Assembly: GCA_021776015.1 (NCBI GenBank)
Contig: JAJFGT010000036.1
Location: 1-7,428 of the forward strand
Direction: 5' to 3'
Source: Alphaproteobacteria bacterium
GTDB taxonomy: Bacteria; Pseudomonadota; Alphaproteobacteria; Micavibrionales; Micavibrionaceae
Length of the DNA: 7,428 nt
The notes beneath the pieces are model-generated. The model saw only the letters and a program-made list of their open reading frames with translations, had not been told where the DNA came from and made no database searches. Every line of letters starts with the position of its first letter. Positions within the stretch are counted from its first letter, which is position 1. The position numbers were made by a program, and so were the translations under genes. Of the stretch, positions 1 through 7,003 are shown in pieces.

Positions 1-79
1 TTTAGTCAGGCTAAAAATGATCCTTTAAGCCCTTTAGGTCAAGCTGTTCAAAATCTTTCCATTAAATCTTCTGATATGC
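1..79 (+). repeat. Direct repeat copy A: 79-bp exact copy of internal addA sequence at the window edge
   Basis: Bases 1-79 match 723-801 at every position (offset 722) and diverge from base 80 (c here, a at 802). The repeat touches the first base of the window, so its left limit is unknown. Both copies are read in the same codon phase, giving 26 identical residues. The right boundary falls exactly where AddB-like sequence begins. The copy could be an assembly or library chimera, or a real duplication; its position at the very edge favours the chimera. Confidence 0.97.
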
Positions 80-189
80 CCTATATTTCACTTCCTTTTG
101 CAGGAAAAGAACCTGCCTATCAGGACTATGCTCATTTTGCACGTGTCGCAGAATGGTCAACAAGTTCAGAGAATGAGGATGTTGCATGA
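1..189 (+). CDS. addB: AddB C-terminal fragment (double-strand break repair nuclease subunit), 5' end missing, with a suspect first 26 codons
   Basis: This frame is open from base 1 to a TGA at 187-189, giving 62 visible codons. The last 36 residues (from base 79) begin PYISLPFAG and contain YQDYAHFARVAEW. This matches the tail I recall from alphaproteobacterial AddB, where a PY-S segment precedes a Y-D-HLARV-EW ending. AddB is the second subunit of the AddAB helicase-nuclease and carries a RecB-type nuclease domain near its C terminus. Only the end of that domain could be here, and none of its catalytic residues is visible. The stop overlaps the addA start as ATGA (186-189), which fits translational coupling in an addBA operon. 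The first 26 codons are identical to AddA residues 180-205 and do not look like AddB, so the true upstream addB sequence may differ from what is shown. The gene assignment is fairly secure from the tail plus the addA neighbour; the join at about base 79 is not. Confidence 0.75.
   Translation, partial: FSQAKNDPLSPLGQAVQNLSIKSSDMPYISLPFAGKEPAYQDYAHFARVAEWSTSSENEDVA
175..179 (+). promoter_or_regulatory. Ribosome binding site for addA inside the addB tail
   Basis: GAGGA lies 6 bases upstream of the ATG at 186 and 9 bases upstream of a second in-frame ATG at 189. The spacing favours 186 as the start, which also gives the ATGA overlap with the addB stop. The second ATG remains possible and would shorten the protein by one residue. 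Confidence 0.65.
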
Positions 190-3100
190 TGAATAGTATA
201 CAGCCTGAACAAATTATAATATCTCCGAATATTGATCCAGATGAGAAGCAGAGAATTGCTTCAGATCCTGCCCAATCTGTTTGGGTTGATGCTTCGGCAG
301 GGACGGGGAAAACTAAGATTTTAACAGATCGCGTCTTGCGTCTTTTACTTTCAGAAGAAAATCGTCCTGCATCTCCTCCAGAAAGAATTGTCTGTATTAC
401 TTTTACAAAGGCAGCGGCATCTGAAATGTCATTAAGGGTCACTAAAGAACTCTCAACATGGTCTATTTGCCCGAAAGATATTTTGAAAACCTCTTTAAGA
501 AAACTTATGGGGTATGAGCCTTCTCCGAAACAAATGAGAGAATCTCGGACGCTTTTTGCACGTGTGATTGATGTGCAGGGAGGATTGAAAATAATGACAA
601 TTCACGCCTTTTGTCAGTCTATTCTCCAGAAATTTCCATTGGAAGCAGGGCTTTCTCCTAATTTTACAGTTTTGACAGAACATGAAGCAAAAGATGCCAT
701 TCAAACAGCACGTACACGTGTTTTTAGTCAGGCTAAAAATGATCCTTTAAGCCCTTTAGGTCAAGCTGTTCAAAATCTTTCCATTAAATCTTCTGATATG
801 CATTTGATGAAGTTTTTGGAAGATGCTTTGAAAGAAAAGCAGCAGATTCTTCATGCTTTTGATCAGATTGTAGATATTGCACATTTAAAGCCTGCTCTTT
901 TAGATGCCGTTCATCTTCCTCAAGATATAAGCGAAATACAATTGATTTCATCTTTTTTTGAAAAGACACCCATTCAAGATATAAAATCTATGATTGAAGC
1001 ATATGATCAATACGGGACATCAGCAGAAAAAGATAAGATCTATAAATTATCACAATTTTTGTATGATTCTCCACATACATCTAAAGAAATTGATCTGTAC
1101 TCCTCTTTTTTTCTGACAGCAAAAAAAACTCTTTCAAAAAAAATAGCTACAAAAAAAGTGTTGGAAAATTTTCCTGATATTGAATTTATGTTTCTTAAAG
1201 AGGCTGAGCGTTGTTTAGACTTTATTGAGGATCGTGCCAAACTTTATATGGTTGAGGATACCTATGATTTTTTGTGTGTCTCACAGAAAATTTTAGAAAT
1301 TTATATGCAAGAGAAACAGTTAAGAAATGCTTTGGATTTTGATGATTTAATTCAAGAGACATTTGCTCTTCTTAAAAATTCTCAAACAGCTGCACAATGG
1401 GTATTATTTAAGCTTGATCAAGGGATAGATCATCTTCTCATTGATGAAGCACAGGATACAAATCCAGATCAATGGAGTGTTATTGAAGCCCTGAGTGATG
1501 AGTTTTTTCATGGAGAGAGCTCTAGAGATTCTATAGAGCGCACACTTTTTGTCGTTGGAGATGAAAAACAATCTATCTATAGTTTTCAAAAAGCAGATCC
1601 TGATATTTTTCGAAATATGCAAGCTATGTTTAAGGAGAAAGTTACTCGTGCTTCGAAGCAATGGATTGATGTGCCTTTGACATTATCATTTCGTTCAACA
1701 GAGGCTGTTCTAACTCTTGTTGACTTGGTCTTTGCACAGGAGAATATGCGTCAATCCCTGACAGCTCAAGCTATTGAGGTTGAACACTCTGCCTACCGAA
1801 GCGGGATGGCAGGGCATGTCGAGCTCTGGCCTTTAATTTATGGTGAAGAGATAGAAAATTTAGATCCATGGCCTATTCCTTATGCTCCCGTTCAAAACAG
1901 TAGTGCAGCTAATCTGATGGCACAAAAAATTGCAGGAACAATTAAACACTGGATTGATGAAGGACGGCTTCTTGAATCAGAAAATCGTCCTATTAGAGCA
2001 GGAGATATTATGATTCTGCTTAAAAAACGATCATCCTTTCAAAAGACACTCGTTCGTTCTCTAAAAGATCACAATATTCCTGTTGGGGGATTAGATAGAA
2101 TGGTTCTTCAAGATCATATTGCTGCTCAGGATATTTTAGCAGCTCTTGAGTTTGGATTGCTTCCACAAGATGATCTAATACTTGCAACATTTTTAAAATC
2201 TCCTCTTATGGGCTGGAGTGAGAATCAGCTTATGGAGTTCATTCTTAGTCATCAAAAATCATCATCTTTATGGAGTGTTTTTAAAGAAAACAAACCGGAT
2301 GACTATGAGTATCTTCTTGAAATTCATAATTTTACTTTAAAAAAACGTCCCTTTGATGTTATCAGCTTTATTCTTAATATGCCTTGTCCGTCTGATCCAC
2401 AAGGAAGTGGACTACGAGCCTTTATAAAACGATTGGGGCAAGATGCTATAGATCCTCTTCAAGAACTTTTAAATGTTGCCCTTGATGTAGAACGTGAGAA
2501 AGGATTAAGCCTTCAGTCTTTTGTTCACACGCTCAAGAGAGAAACACAAGATGTTAAAAGAGAGATGGATGATGAATCGGATTCTGTCCGTATTATGACT
2601 GTTCATGGTTCAAAAGGATTGCAGGCACCTATTGTATTTTTGCCAGATACAATTCGTACATCGAGTGCTCGTGATAATGCACAACAGGCAGGATCAAAAC
2701 TTTTATGGCAGAGACGCTCAGGACTCCCTTATCCTTTTTGGGCTGCACGATCTACGCCAGATCTCTTTAAAAAGAGCAAGGAGGCTGTTTTAGAACATGA
2801 TGATAGAGAATATCAACGACTTCTTTATGTCGCCCTGACACGCGCCAGAGACGAACTCTATATTGGTGGATATACAGGAAAGACAAAATATCTTGAAGAT
2901 AGCTGGTATTGTAAAATTGAAGAGGCTCTTAAGGCTGCGACAAAAGAAGGTGTTCGAACGCCATGTAAAATTATGCAGACGGAGAATGTTATAGCGATTT
3001 CTAATGCTCAGACAAATCCTGCTTCTGCAGGTAAAACACATGAGATTGCCGCCTTAAGAGAAAATCTTCCTTCATGGATTTTTCAAAAGCCGAGGGCAGA

Positions 3101-3653
3101 GCCTTCTCCTGCTCGTCCTCTTCAACCCTCTCGTCCCTCTGGAGATGTTTATGCAATGTCGCCACTAGAAGCTTCAACAGAATACCGTTTTAAGAGAGGG
3201 AATATTATTCATACCCTTCTGGAATTTCTGCCTGAAAAACCTGAAGCCGAGCGTGAAATGGCAGCGCATCATTATGTTTCACAGTCAGGACATGGATTTG
3301 ATAGGGAAGCTCAAAAAGATATTGTTGAAGAAACGCTCAAGATTATCAAAGACCCCATATTTTCTCCTGTATTTCAAGAAGGATCTCGTGCTGAAGTCTC
3401 TATTAGTGGTCAACTTGAGAATAATACGGTTATCAATGGACAAATTGATCGTTTAATTGTGACAGAAAATGAAATATTTATTGTTGATTATAAAACAAAT
3501 CGTCCGCCTCCAAACGATCCTAAAGATATTCCAATACAGTATAAAAAACAAATGCAGGCATACAAAGATGTTTTAGCATCTATCTATCCTCATCATACAA
3601 TTCGGACAGCGCTTCTTTGGACAAATATTCCTGTACTGATGGAAATTCTCTGA
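186..3653 (+). CDS. addA: AddA, helicase-nuclease subunit of the AddAB double-strand break repair complex
   Basis: This 1155-residue UvrD/Rep-family (SF1A) helicase has a C-terminal RecB-type nuclease, the usual size and layout for AddA. Helicase motifs appear in order: Walker A DASAGTGKTK (35-44), ITFTKAAASEM (71-81), TIHAFCQ (138-144), Walker B DEAQDT (420-425), GDEKQSIYSFQKADP (458-472), LSFRST (500-505), TVHGSKG (805-811) and YVALTRARDEL (881-891). The nuclease shows H1009, D1088 in GQIDRL, D1101 and K1103 in VDYKT, then Q1122 and Y1126 in QMQAY. All expected catalytic positions are present, so the protein should be active. From family knowledge, AddAB unwinds and resects broken ends and loads RecA at 3' single strands; it replaces RecBCD in many alphaproteobacteria. 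It overlaps addB by 4 bases and is probably translated with it. Residues 180-205 are the source of the repeat at the window's left edge. The C terminus stops soon after the LLWTNIPVLMEIL segment, which is normal or slightly short. Confidence 0.97.
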   Translation: MMNSIQPEQIIISPNIDPDEKQRIASDPAQSVWVDASAGTGKTKILTDRVLRLLLSEENRPASPPERIVCITFTKAAASEMSLRVTKELSTWSICPKDILKTSLRKLMGYEPSPKQMRESRTLFARVIDVQGGLKIMTIHAFCQSILQKFPLEAGLSPNFTVLTEHEAKDAIQTARTRVFSQAKNDPLSPLGQAVQNLSIKSSDMHLMKFLEDALKEKQQILHAFDQIVDIAHLKPALLDAVHLPQDISEIQLISSFFEKTPIQDIKSMIEAYDQYGTSAEKDKIYKLSQFLYDSPHTSKEIDLYSSFFLTAKKTLSKKIATKKVLENFPDIEFMFLKEAERCLDFIEDRAKLYMVEDTYDFLCVSQKILEIYMQEKQLRNALDFDDLIQETFALLKNSQTAAQWVLFKLDQGIDHLLIDEAQDTNPDQWSVIEALSDEFFHGESSRDSIERTLFVVGDEKQSIYSFQKADPDIFRNMQAMFKEKVTRASKQWIDVPLTLSFRSTEAVLTLVDLVFAQENMRQSLTAQAIEVEHSAYRSGMAGHVELWPLIYGEEIENLDPWPIPYAPVQNSSAANLMAQKIAGTIKHWIDEGRLLESENRPIRAGDIMILLKKRSSFQKTLVRSLKDHNIPVGGLDRMVLQDHIAAQDILAALEFGLLPQDDLILATFLKSPLMGWSENQLMEFILSHQKSSSLWSVFKENKPDDYEYLLEIHNFTLKKRPFDVISFILNMPCPSDPQGSGLRAFIKRLGQDAIDPLQELLNVALDVEREKGLSLQSFVHTLKRETQDVKREMDDESDSVRIMTVHGSKGLQAPIVFLPDTIRTSSARDNAQQAGSKLLWQRRSGLPYPFWAARSTPDLFKKSKEAVLEHDDREYQRLLYVALTRARDELYIGGYTGKTKYLEDSWYCKIEEALKAATKEGVRTPCKIMQTENVIAISNAQTNPASAGKTHEIAALRENLPSWIFQKPRAEPSPARPLQPSRPSGDVYAMSPLEASTEYRFKRGNIIHTLLEFLPEKPEAEREMAAHHYVSQSGHGFDREAQKDIVEETLKIIKDPIFSPVFQEGSRAEVSISGQLENNTVINGQIDRLIVTENEIFIVDYKTNRPPPNDPKDIPIQYKKQMQAYKDVLASIYPHHTIRTALLWTNIPVLMEIL
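723..801 (+). repeat. Direct repeat copy B: the copy in its native place inside addA
   Basis: This is identical to bases 1-79 and encodes AddA residues 180-205, in the 1A/1B region of the helicase. The flanking protein runs smoothly through it: an alpha-helical stretch after TVLTEHEAKDAI continues into HLMKFLEDALKEKQQ. The placement therefore looks native, and the copy at the window edge looks secondary. Confidence 0.97.
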
Positions 3654-3663
3654 TAGAGAATTT
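3643..3663. terminator. Hairpin spanning both stop codons of the convergent addA and RNase genes
   Basis: A perfect 8-bp inverted repeat, AAATTCTC (3643-3650) and GAGAATTT (3656-3663), encloses a 5-base loop TGATA. The addA stop (3651-3653) is in the loop, and the opposing gene's stop (complement of 3662-3664) overlaps the right arm. On the + strand the stem is followed by a T-rich stretch (TTTATAATTCTTCTTCTT), giving a weak intrinsic-terminator look. The - strand has no clear U-run after the stem. The stem is AT-rich, so it may be weak or may rely on Rho. Its placement between convergent genes suggests a shared terminator; that is an inference. Confidence 0.5.
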
Positions 3664-5026
3664 ATAATTCTTCTTCTTGCAAATAGTTTGGAATTTCAAC
3701 GTTCCAGCCGAGATGTTCTTCTATTTTAAATTTCATAGATGAAGCTGATTCAGGTTCACCATGTGTAATAAAAACTTTACGCGGTGGGTTGTTACGGGCG
3801 GAATCAAGCCAATCAAGAATTTCTTGATAATCTGCATGGGCAGATATATTGTCTAGCATCTCTATTTTTGCATGAACAGGATATAAATGCCCATGAATTT
3901 TAAGCTCTGTTTCTCCATGAGCTAAACGTGCTCCTCGTGTTCCTGCTGCTTGAAATCCTGCAAATAAAATTGTGTTTTTTCGATCCCCTATATAATGCTT
4001 TAAATGATGAAGGATTCGTCCCCCTGTTGCCATACCACTGGCAGAAATAATGACTTTTGGTATGTTGTTGTTTTTAGAATAAATATCTTTGGATTGCTCA
4101 ACAGTCTGCGTATAGATTACACCATCACATACCTTGGCACACTCTTCAGGGGATAGGTGGAGTTCATTAAGGTGTTTGTGCAAAAGATTTGTTGCATTAA
4201 TCGCCATGGGACTGTCCAAATATACAGGAATATTAGGAATACGGTTGGCTTTTTTAAGCTCATGAATATAATACATAATACTTTGGGTTCGTCCAACAGC
4301 AAAGGCAGGAATAATAACAGATCCTCCTTGAGCGGCTGTTCTAGAAATAATTTCTTCAAGTTGAGCCAAAGGATCTGTGTCTTTATGACGTCTGTTTCCA
4401 TAGGTTGATTCTACAACAAGATAATCAGCCTCTTGAATATGCGCAGGGGCATTGAGGACAGGATCATCAGGTCGTCCTAAATCACCAGAAAAAACAATGG
4501 ACGTTTGTCCATCACTGATCTGAATAGAGGCTGCACCTAAAATATGTCCTGCATGGGTCAAGCGAAAGGATAAAAAATCAGAGAGTTGATGAGGCTCTCC
4601 AAATGGAACAGGATTAAGGTGTTTAAGTGCACGATTGGCGTCTTCTTGTGTATAGAGAGGTTTGGCTGGCTTATGGCGTGTGTAACCATAACGATTAGAG
4701 CGTTCCGCATCCTTTTCTTGAAGGTACCCACTGTCGGGTAAAAGAATTTTACAAAGATCAGCTGTCCCTTCAGAACAATAAACCTGACCTTTAAATCCAT
4801 TTTTAACAAGTAAGGGAAGGTAACCACTATGGTCAATATGAGCATGTGTTAAGATGACAGCATCAATTGTAGCGGGATTGATAGGGAAGTCCTCCCAATT
4901 TCGGAGGCGTAGTTCTTTAAGTCCTTGAAATAGGCCACAATCAATTAATATTTTCTTTTGTTCATCTTCCAATAAATATTTAGAACCTGTTACAGTATTT
5001 GTTGCCCCTAAAAAAGTTAGTTTCAT
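3662..5026 (-). CDS. Beta-CASP metallo-beta-lactamase-fold ribonuclease (CPSF73/YSH1-like, COG1236 type)
   Basis: This 454-residue protein is predicted to be cytoplasmic and to cleave or degrade RNA using two zinc ions. The MBL-fold motifs are complete: HAHIDH (61-66), H161 in AGHILGAA, and D182 in SGDLG. The beta-CASP motifs are also present: A is E206 in ESTYG, B is H397 in ISAHAD, and C is H422 in ITHGE. In this superfamily a histidine at motif C marks RNA-acting members, whereas DNA-acting members such as Artemis have valine. The conserved PAFAVGRTQ (240-248) and SASGMATGGR (328-337) segments support the same family. The length fits the one-domain bacterial group that includes Thermus TTHA0252, and is shorter than RNase J, which carries an extra C-terminal domain. 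The start has a strong ribosome binding site. The gene stands alone: it converges on addA and diverges from the pst operon, so context adds little. The actual substrate is unknown. Confidence 0.93.
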   Translation of the reverse strand: MKLTFLGATNTVTGSKYLLEDEQKKILIDCGLFQGLKELRLRNWEDFPINPATIDAVILTHAHIDHSGYLPLLVKNGFKGQVYCSEGTADLCKILLPDSGYLQEKDAERSNRYGYTRHKPAKPLYTQEDANRALKHLNPVPFGEPHQLSDFLSFRLTHAGHILGAASIQISDGQTSIVFSGDLGRPDDPVLNAPAHIQEADYLVVESTYGNRRHKDTDPLAQLEEIISRTAAQGGSVIIPAFAVGRTQSIMYYIHELKKANRIPNIPVYLDSPMAINATNLLHKHLNELHLSPEECAKVCDGVIYTQTVEQSKDIYSKNNNIPKVIISASGMATGGRILHHLKHYIGDRKNTILFAGFQAAGTRGARLAHGETELKIHGHLYPVHAKIEMLDNISAHADYQEILDWLDSARNNPPRKVFITHGEPESASSMKFKIEEHLGWNVEIPNYLQEEEL

Positions 5027-5032
5027 TTTGTG

Positions 5033-5040
5033 CTCCCCTC
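5033..5040 (-). promoter_or_regulatory. Strong ribosome binding site for the beta-CASP RNase gene
   Basis: Read on the - strand, GAGGGGAG lies 6 bases before the ATG (complement of 5024-5026). This is a strong Shine-Dalgarno match with good spacing, and it fixes the start chosen for the gene. Confidence 0.75.
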
Positions 5041-5062
5041 ATTTGCCTTTAATACTCTTAGT

Positions 5063-5090
5063 AATATAGCCTAAGAAGTAGAAAATACAA
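5063..5090 (-). promoter_or_regulatory. Candidate sigma-70-type promoter for the RNase gene
   Basis: On the - strand, TTGTAT (complement of 5085-5090) and TATATT (complement of 5063-5068) are separated by 16 bases. The -10 matches the consensus at five of six positions and the -35 at only three. Transcription would start roughly 30 bases before the ATG. The DNA is AT-rich, so chance matches are common and this is tentative. Confidence 0.3.
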
Positions 5091-5258
5091 TGTGGCATAA
5101 GGGTTATTCCTTGCTCATAATGATCATCGTATTTTGTGTATGATAGGGACAGGATTTATATCCATACTTGCATGATGCAGAAGTACAATCAGGTGAAATT
5201 ATTGAGGATAAGCGTCACCTTTTTCCGCAGACAAAGATATCTCAATTTTTTTGTAAAA

Positions 5259-5287
5259 TTGATGGAACTTAATGAGTGTTTTATACG
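5259..5287 (+). promoter_or_regulatory. Candidate sigma-70-type promoter for the pst operon
   Basis: TTGATG (5259-5264) and TATACG (5282-5287) are separated by 17 bases and each matches the consensus at four of six positions. Transcription would begin near 5293, leaving a leader of about 50 bases before pstS. The short palindrome CACTGAGCAGTG (5293-5304) would sit at the transcript start and could be an operator or leader stem. No activator box is evident at the -35. Tentative. Confidence 0.35.
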
Positions 5288-5330
5288 AATACCACTGAGC
5301 AGTGTCTTTAAAAATATCTTGTTAATGAGT

Positions 5331-5337
5331 AGAAGGA
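5331..5337 (+). promoter_or_regulatory. Ribosome binding site for pstS
   Basis: AGAAGGA lies 6 bases before the ATG at 5344, a good Shine-Dalgarno match. The start it selects begins directly with a lipoprotein signal peptide. Confidence 0.7.
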
Positions 5338-5343
5338 TAATCA

Positions 5344-6174
5344 ATGAAGAAATATGGTTTAGTGTATGTACTATTTCTTCTTAGTTTGATGGGCATTGTT
5401 TTATCGGGATGTAAAAAGGAAGAGACTGAAAAACTAACCCTAACAGGTTCAAGTACCATTGCACCATTGGCGATGGAATTGGGACGTGCCTTTGAAAAGA
5501 TCTATCCTAATGTACGTGTTGATGTTCAAACAGGAGGATCTTCGCGTGGGGTTGCCGATGCACGATCTGGATTAGCAGATATTGGTATGGCCTCGCGTAG
5601 TTTAAAGACAACAGAGAATGATTTATTAAGCCATACTATTGCCTATGATGGTATTACTCTCATCCTTCATACAAAAAATCCTATTGAGACACTTACTGAT
5701 GAACAAGTTGTTTCCATCTATCAAGGGAGTATTGAAAATTGGCAACAGGTCGGTGGCCTAAATCAACCTATTACTGTTGTAAATAAAGCAGAGGGGCGGT
5801 CTACGCTGGAGTTATTTTTAAAGTATTTTAAACTTAATAACAGAGATATCAAAGCTGACGTTGTTATTGGGGATAATCAGCAAGGTATTAAAACGATCTC
5901 TGGAAATCCTTGGGCTATTGCTTACGTCTCGATAGGGGCGGCTGAGTATGAGGAACAACATGGAACAGCGATTAAGTTATTGGGGGTTGGCGATGCTATT
6001 GCATCTATAGAATCTGTTAAACAAGGTGATTATCCTTTATCTCGTCCTCTTAATTTTGTGACTTTAACGCCTCCAGAAGGTTTAGTAAAAGAATTCATAG
6101 CGTTTGCCCAATCACCTCAGGTATCCTCAATCATTGAACAACAATACTTTATTCCTGTCGATGCGCACGAGTAG
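5344..6174 (+). CDS. pstS: Phosphate-binding lipoprotein of the Pst ABC transporter
   Basis: This 276-residue protein captures phosphate outside the inner membrane and delivers it to the PstCA permease. It opens with a lipoprotein signal peptide: a basic start (MKKYG), a hydrophobic core and the lipobox LSGC, with the lipidated cysteine at 23. The mature protein has the PstS phosphate-contact segments GSSTIAP (35-41), TGGSSRG (63-69), YDG (101-103) and the later loop KAEGRSTLELF (148-158). The last corresponds to the glycine/serine-rich phosphate loop of PstS. At under 280 residues and with a lipobox, it belongs to the short lipoprotein group seen in Gram-positives and some gammaproteobacteria. 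The longer, soluble periplasmic form of about 340 residues is the common one in alphaproteobacteria. It is first in the operon and overlaps pstC by 14 bases. Adjacent pstC and pstA make a role in phosphate uptake very likely; binding another oxyanion is a less likely alternative. Confidence 0.93.
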   Translation: MKKYGLVYVLFLLSLMGIVLSGCKKEETEKLTLTGSSTIAPLAMELGRAFEKIYPNVRVDVQTGGSSRGVADARSGLADIGMASRSLKTTENDLLSHTIAYDGITLILHTKNPIETLTDEQVVSIYQGSIENWQQVGGLNQPITVVNKAEGRSTLELFLKYFKLNNRDIKADVVIGDNQQGIKTISGNPWAIAYVSIGAAEYEEQHGTAIKLLGVGDAIASIESVKQGDYPLSRPLNFVTLTPPEGLVKEFIAFAQSPQVSSIIEQQYFIPVDAHE

Positions 6175-7003
6175 AGTTTTTCAAACGAGTCTACAATTAT
6201 CCGCACTCCTTTCGGCGAGTGTGTTGTTGTTTATTCTTTATTATATGTTGCGTGAAAGTGTTCCCCTGATAAAAGAGCTGGGTATTGGATCATTTTTTCT
6301 AGGGGGTGGGTGGCATCCATTGGAGGGTGAATTTTGTTTAACACCCATGTTAGTGGGGAGTTTATTTGTGGCATCGGGGGCTGTTATATTGGCAACACCC
6401 TTGGGGATTATTGTTGCGATATTTGGACAATTCTATGCACCAAATGTCGTGGCACGTATCTATCATAGCATGATAGAATTATTGGCAGGCATTCCCTCTG
6501 TAGTCTTTGGTTTATGGGGGTTGATAGTCCTTGTTCCATGGATTACTGGTTTTGCGCCTCCAGGTGCCAGTGTTTTGGCTGGAATAATTGTTTTGGCAAT
6601 GATGATCTTACCATTGATTGTATTAACAGCTGATGCTGCTTTAGAAAATGTTCCTTCAAATTATTTGCGGAGTGCAAAGGCATTAGGTCTTTCGCGCTGG
6701 GGAATGATTTATCGTATTGCGCTCCCTGTCGCTATGCCAGGAATTCTATCTGGTGTTGTTTTACAAAGTGGAAGAGCCTTGGGTGAAACTATGGCAGTTT
6801 TGATGGTTACAGGAAATGTCGTTCAAATTCCTACTAACTGGTTCCAACCTGTACGGACTTTAACTGCTAATATTGCACTAGAAATGGCTTATGCTGTTGA
6901 TAGTCATCGTCTTGCGTTGTTTGTAAGTGGATTGTTACTCTTGCTGATTACTGTTGTCTTGGTTTTGATGGCTCATCATTTAAAGGGAAAACAGTATGCT
7001 TAA
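6161..7003 (+). CDS. pstC: Phosphate ABC transporter permease PstC
   Basis: PstC is one of the two membrane subunits that form the phosphate channel of the PstSCAB importer. This 280-residue reading has a membrane segment at about 11-30, the GGGWHP motif (48-53), further membrane segments near 63-90, 105-128 and 137-157, and the conserved LLAGIPSVVFGLWGL (107-121). The EAA coupling loop (about 162-189, with AKALGLSRWGMIYRIALP) contacts the ATPase. After it come GRALGETMAVLMVTGN (204-219) and a last helix at about 250-270. I chose ATG 6161 because it puts a short basic stretch (MRTSR) before the first helix, as is normal for PstC. A TTG at 6104 is in frame but would add 19 polar residues inside pstS. 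No Shine-Dalgarno is obvious before 6161, and the start lies inside pstS, so translation is probably coupled. The stop overlaps pstA by 8 bases. Confidence 0.95.
   Translation: MRTSRVFQTSLQLSALLSASVLLFILYYMLRESVPLIKELGIGSFFLGGGWHPLEGEFCLTPMLVGSLFVASGAVILATPLGIIVAIFGQFYAPNVVARIYHSMIELLAGIPSVVFGLWGLIVLVPWITGFAPPGASVLAGIIVLAMMILPLIVLTADAALENVPSNYLRSAKALGLSRWGMIYRIALPVAMPGILSGVVLQSGRALGETMAVLMVTGNVVQIPTNWFQPVRTLTANIALEMAYAVDSHRLALFVSGLLLLLITVVLVLMAHHLKGKQYA

Larger units (their letters stand above)
5027..5343. other. Divergent intergenic region between the RNase gene and the pst operon
   Basis: These 317 bases separate two divergent genes and hold their ribosome binding sites and candidate promoters. 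Small palindromes are visible: ATGATCAT (5120-5127), TGCATGATGCA (5169-5179) and CACTGAGCAGTG (5293-5304). They are short enough to be chance. I looked for the tandem CTGTCAT-type Pho box expected before a pst operon and found no pair at the right 11-base spacing on either strand. An open frame at 5136-5384 is judged not real: it overlaps the pstS signal peptide and its product resembles nothing I know. I see no tRNA or other recognisable RNA gene here. Confidence 0.6.

Noticed and set aside
4117..4845. Open frames of 80-95 codons on both strands inside the RNase gene
   Set aside because: They lie wholly within a gene with complete catalytic motifs, carry no recognisable domain, and are frame shadows.
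5145..5155. GGGACAGG / CCTGTCC as half of a Pho box
   Set aside because: It resembles one CTGTC half-site on the - strand, but there is no second repeat 11 bases away.
5293..5304. Palindrome CACTGAGCAGTG as an operator
   Set aside because: Two 5-base arms are too short to exceed chance in 317 bases. It is noted only because it falls at the predicted transcript start.
5136..5384. 82-codon open frame in the leader of pstS
   Set aside because: It runs into the pstS signal peptide in another frame, lacks a good ribosome binding site, and its product has no recognisable domain or composition. It is best seen as chance in a regulatory region.
6104..6160. Upstream TTG start extending pstC by 19 residues
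   Set aside because: It would add a polar stretch encoded inside pstS with no ribosome binding site. ATG 6161 gives the normal PstC N terminus just before the first membrane helix.
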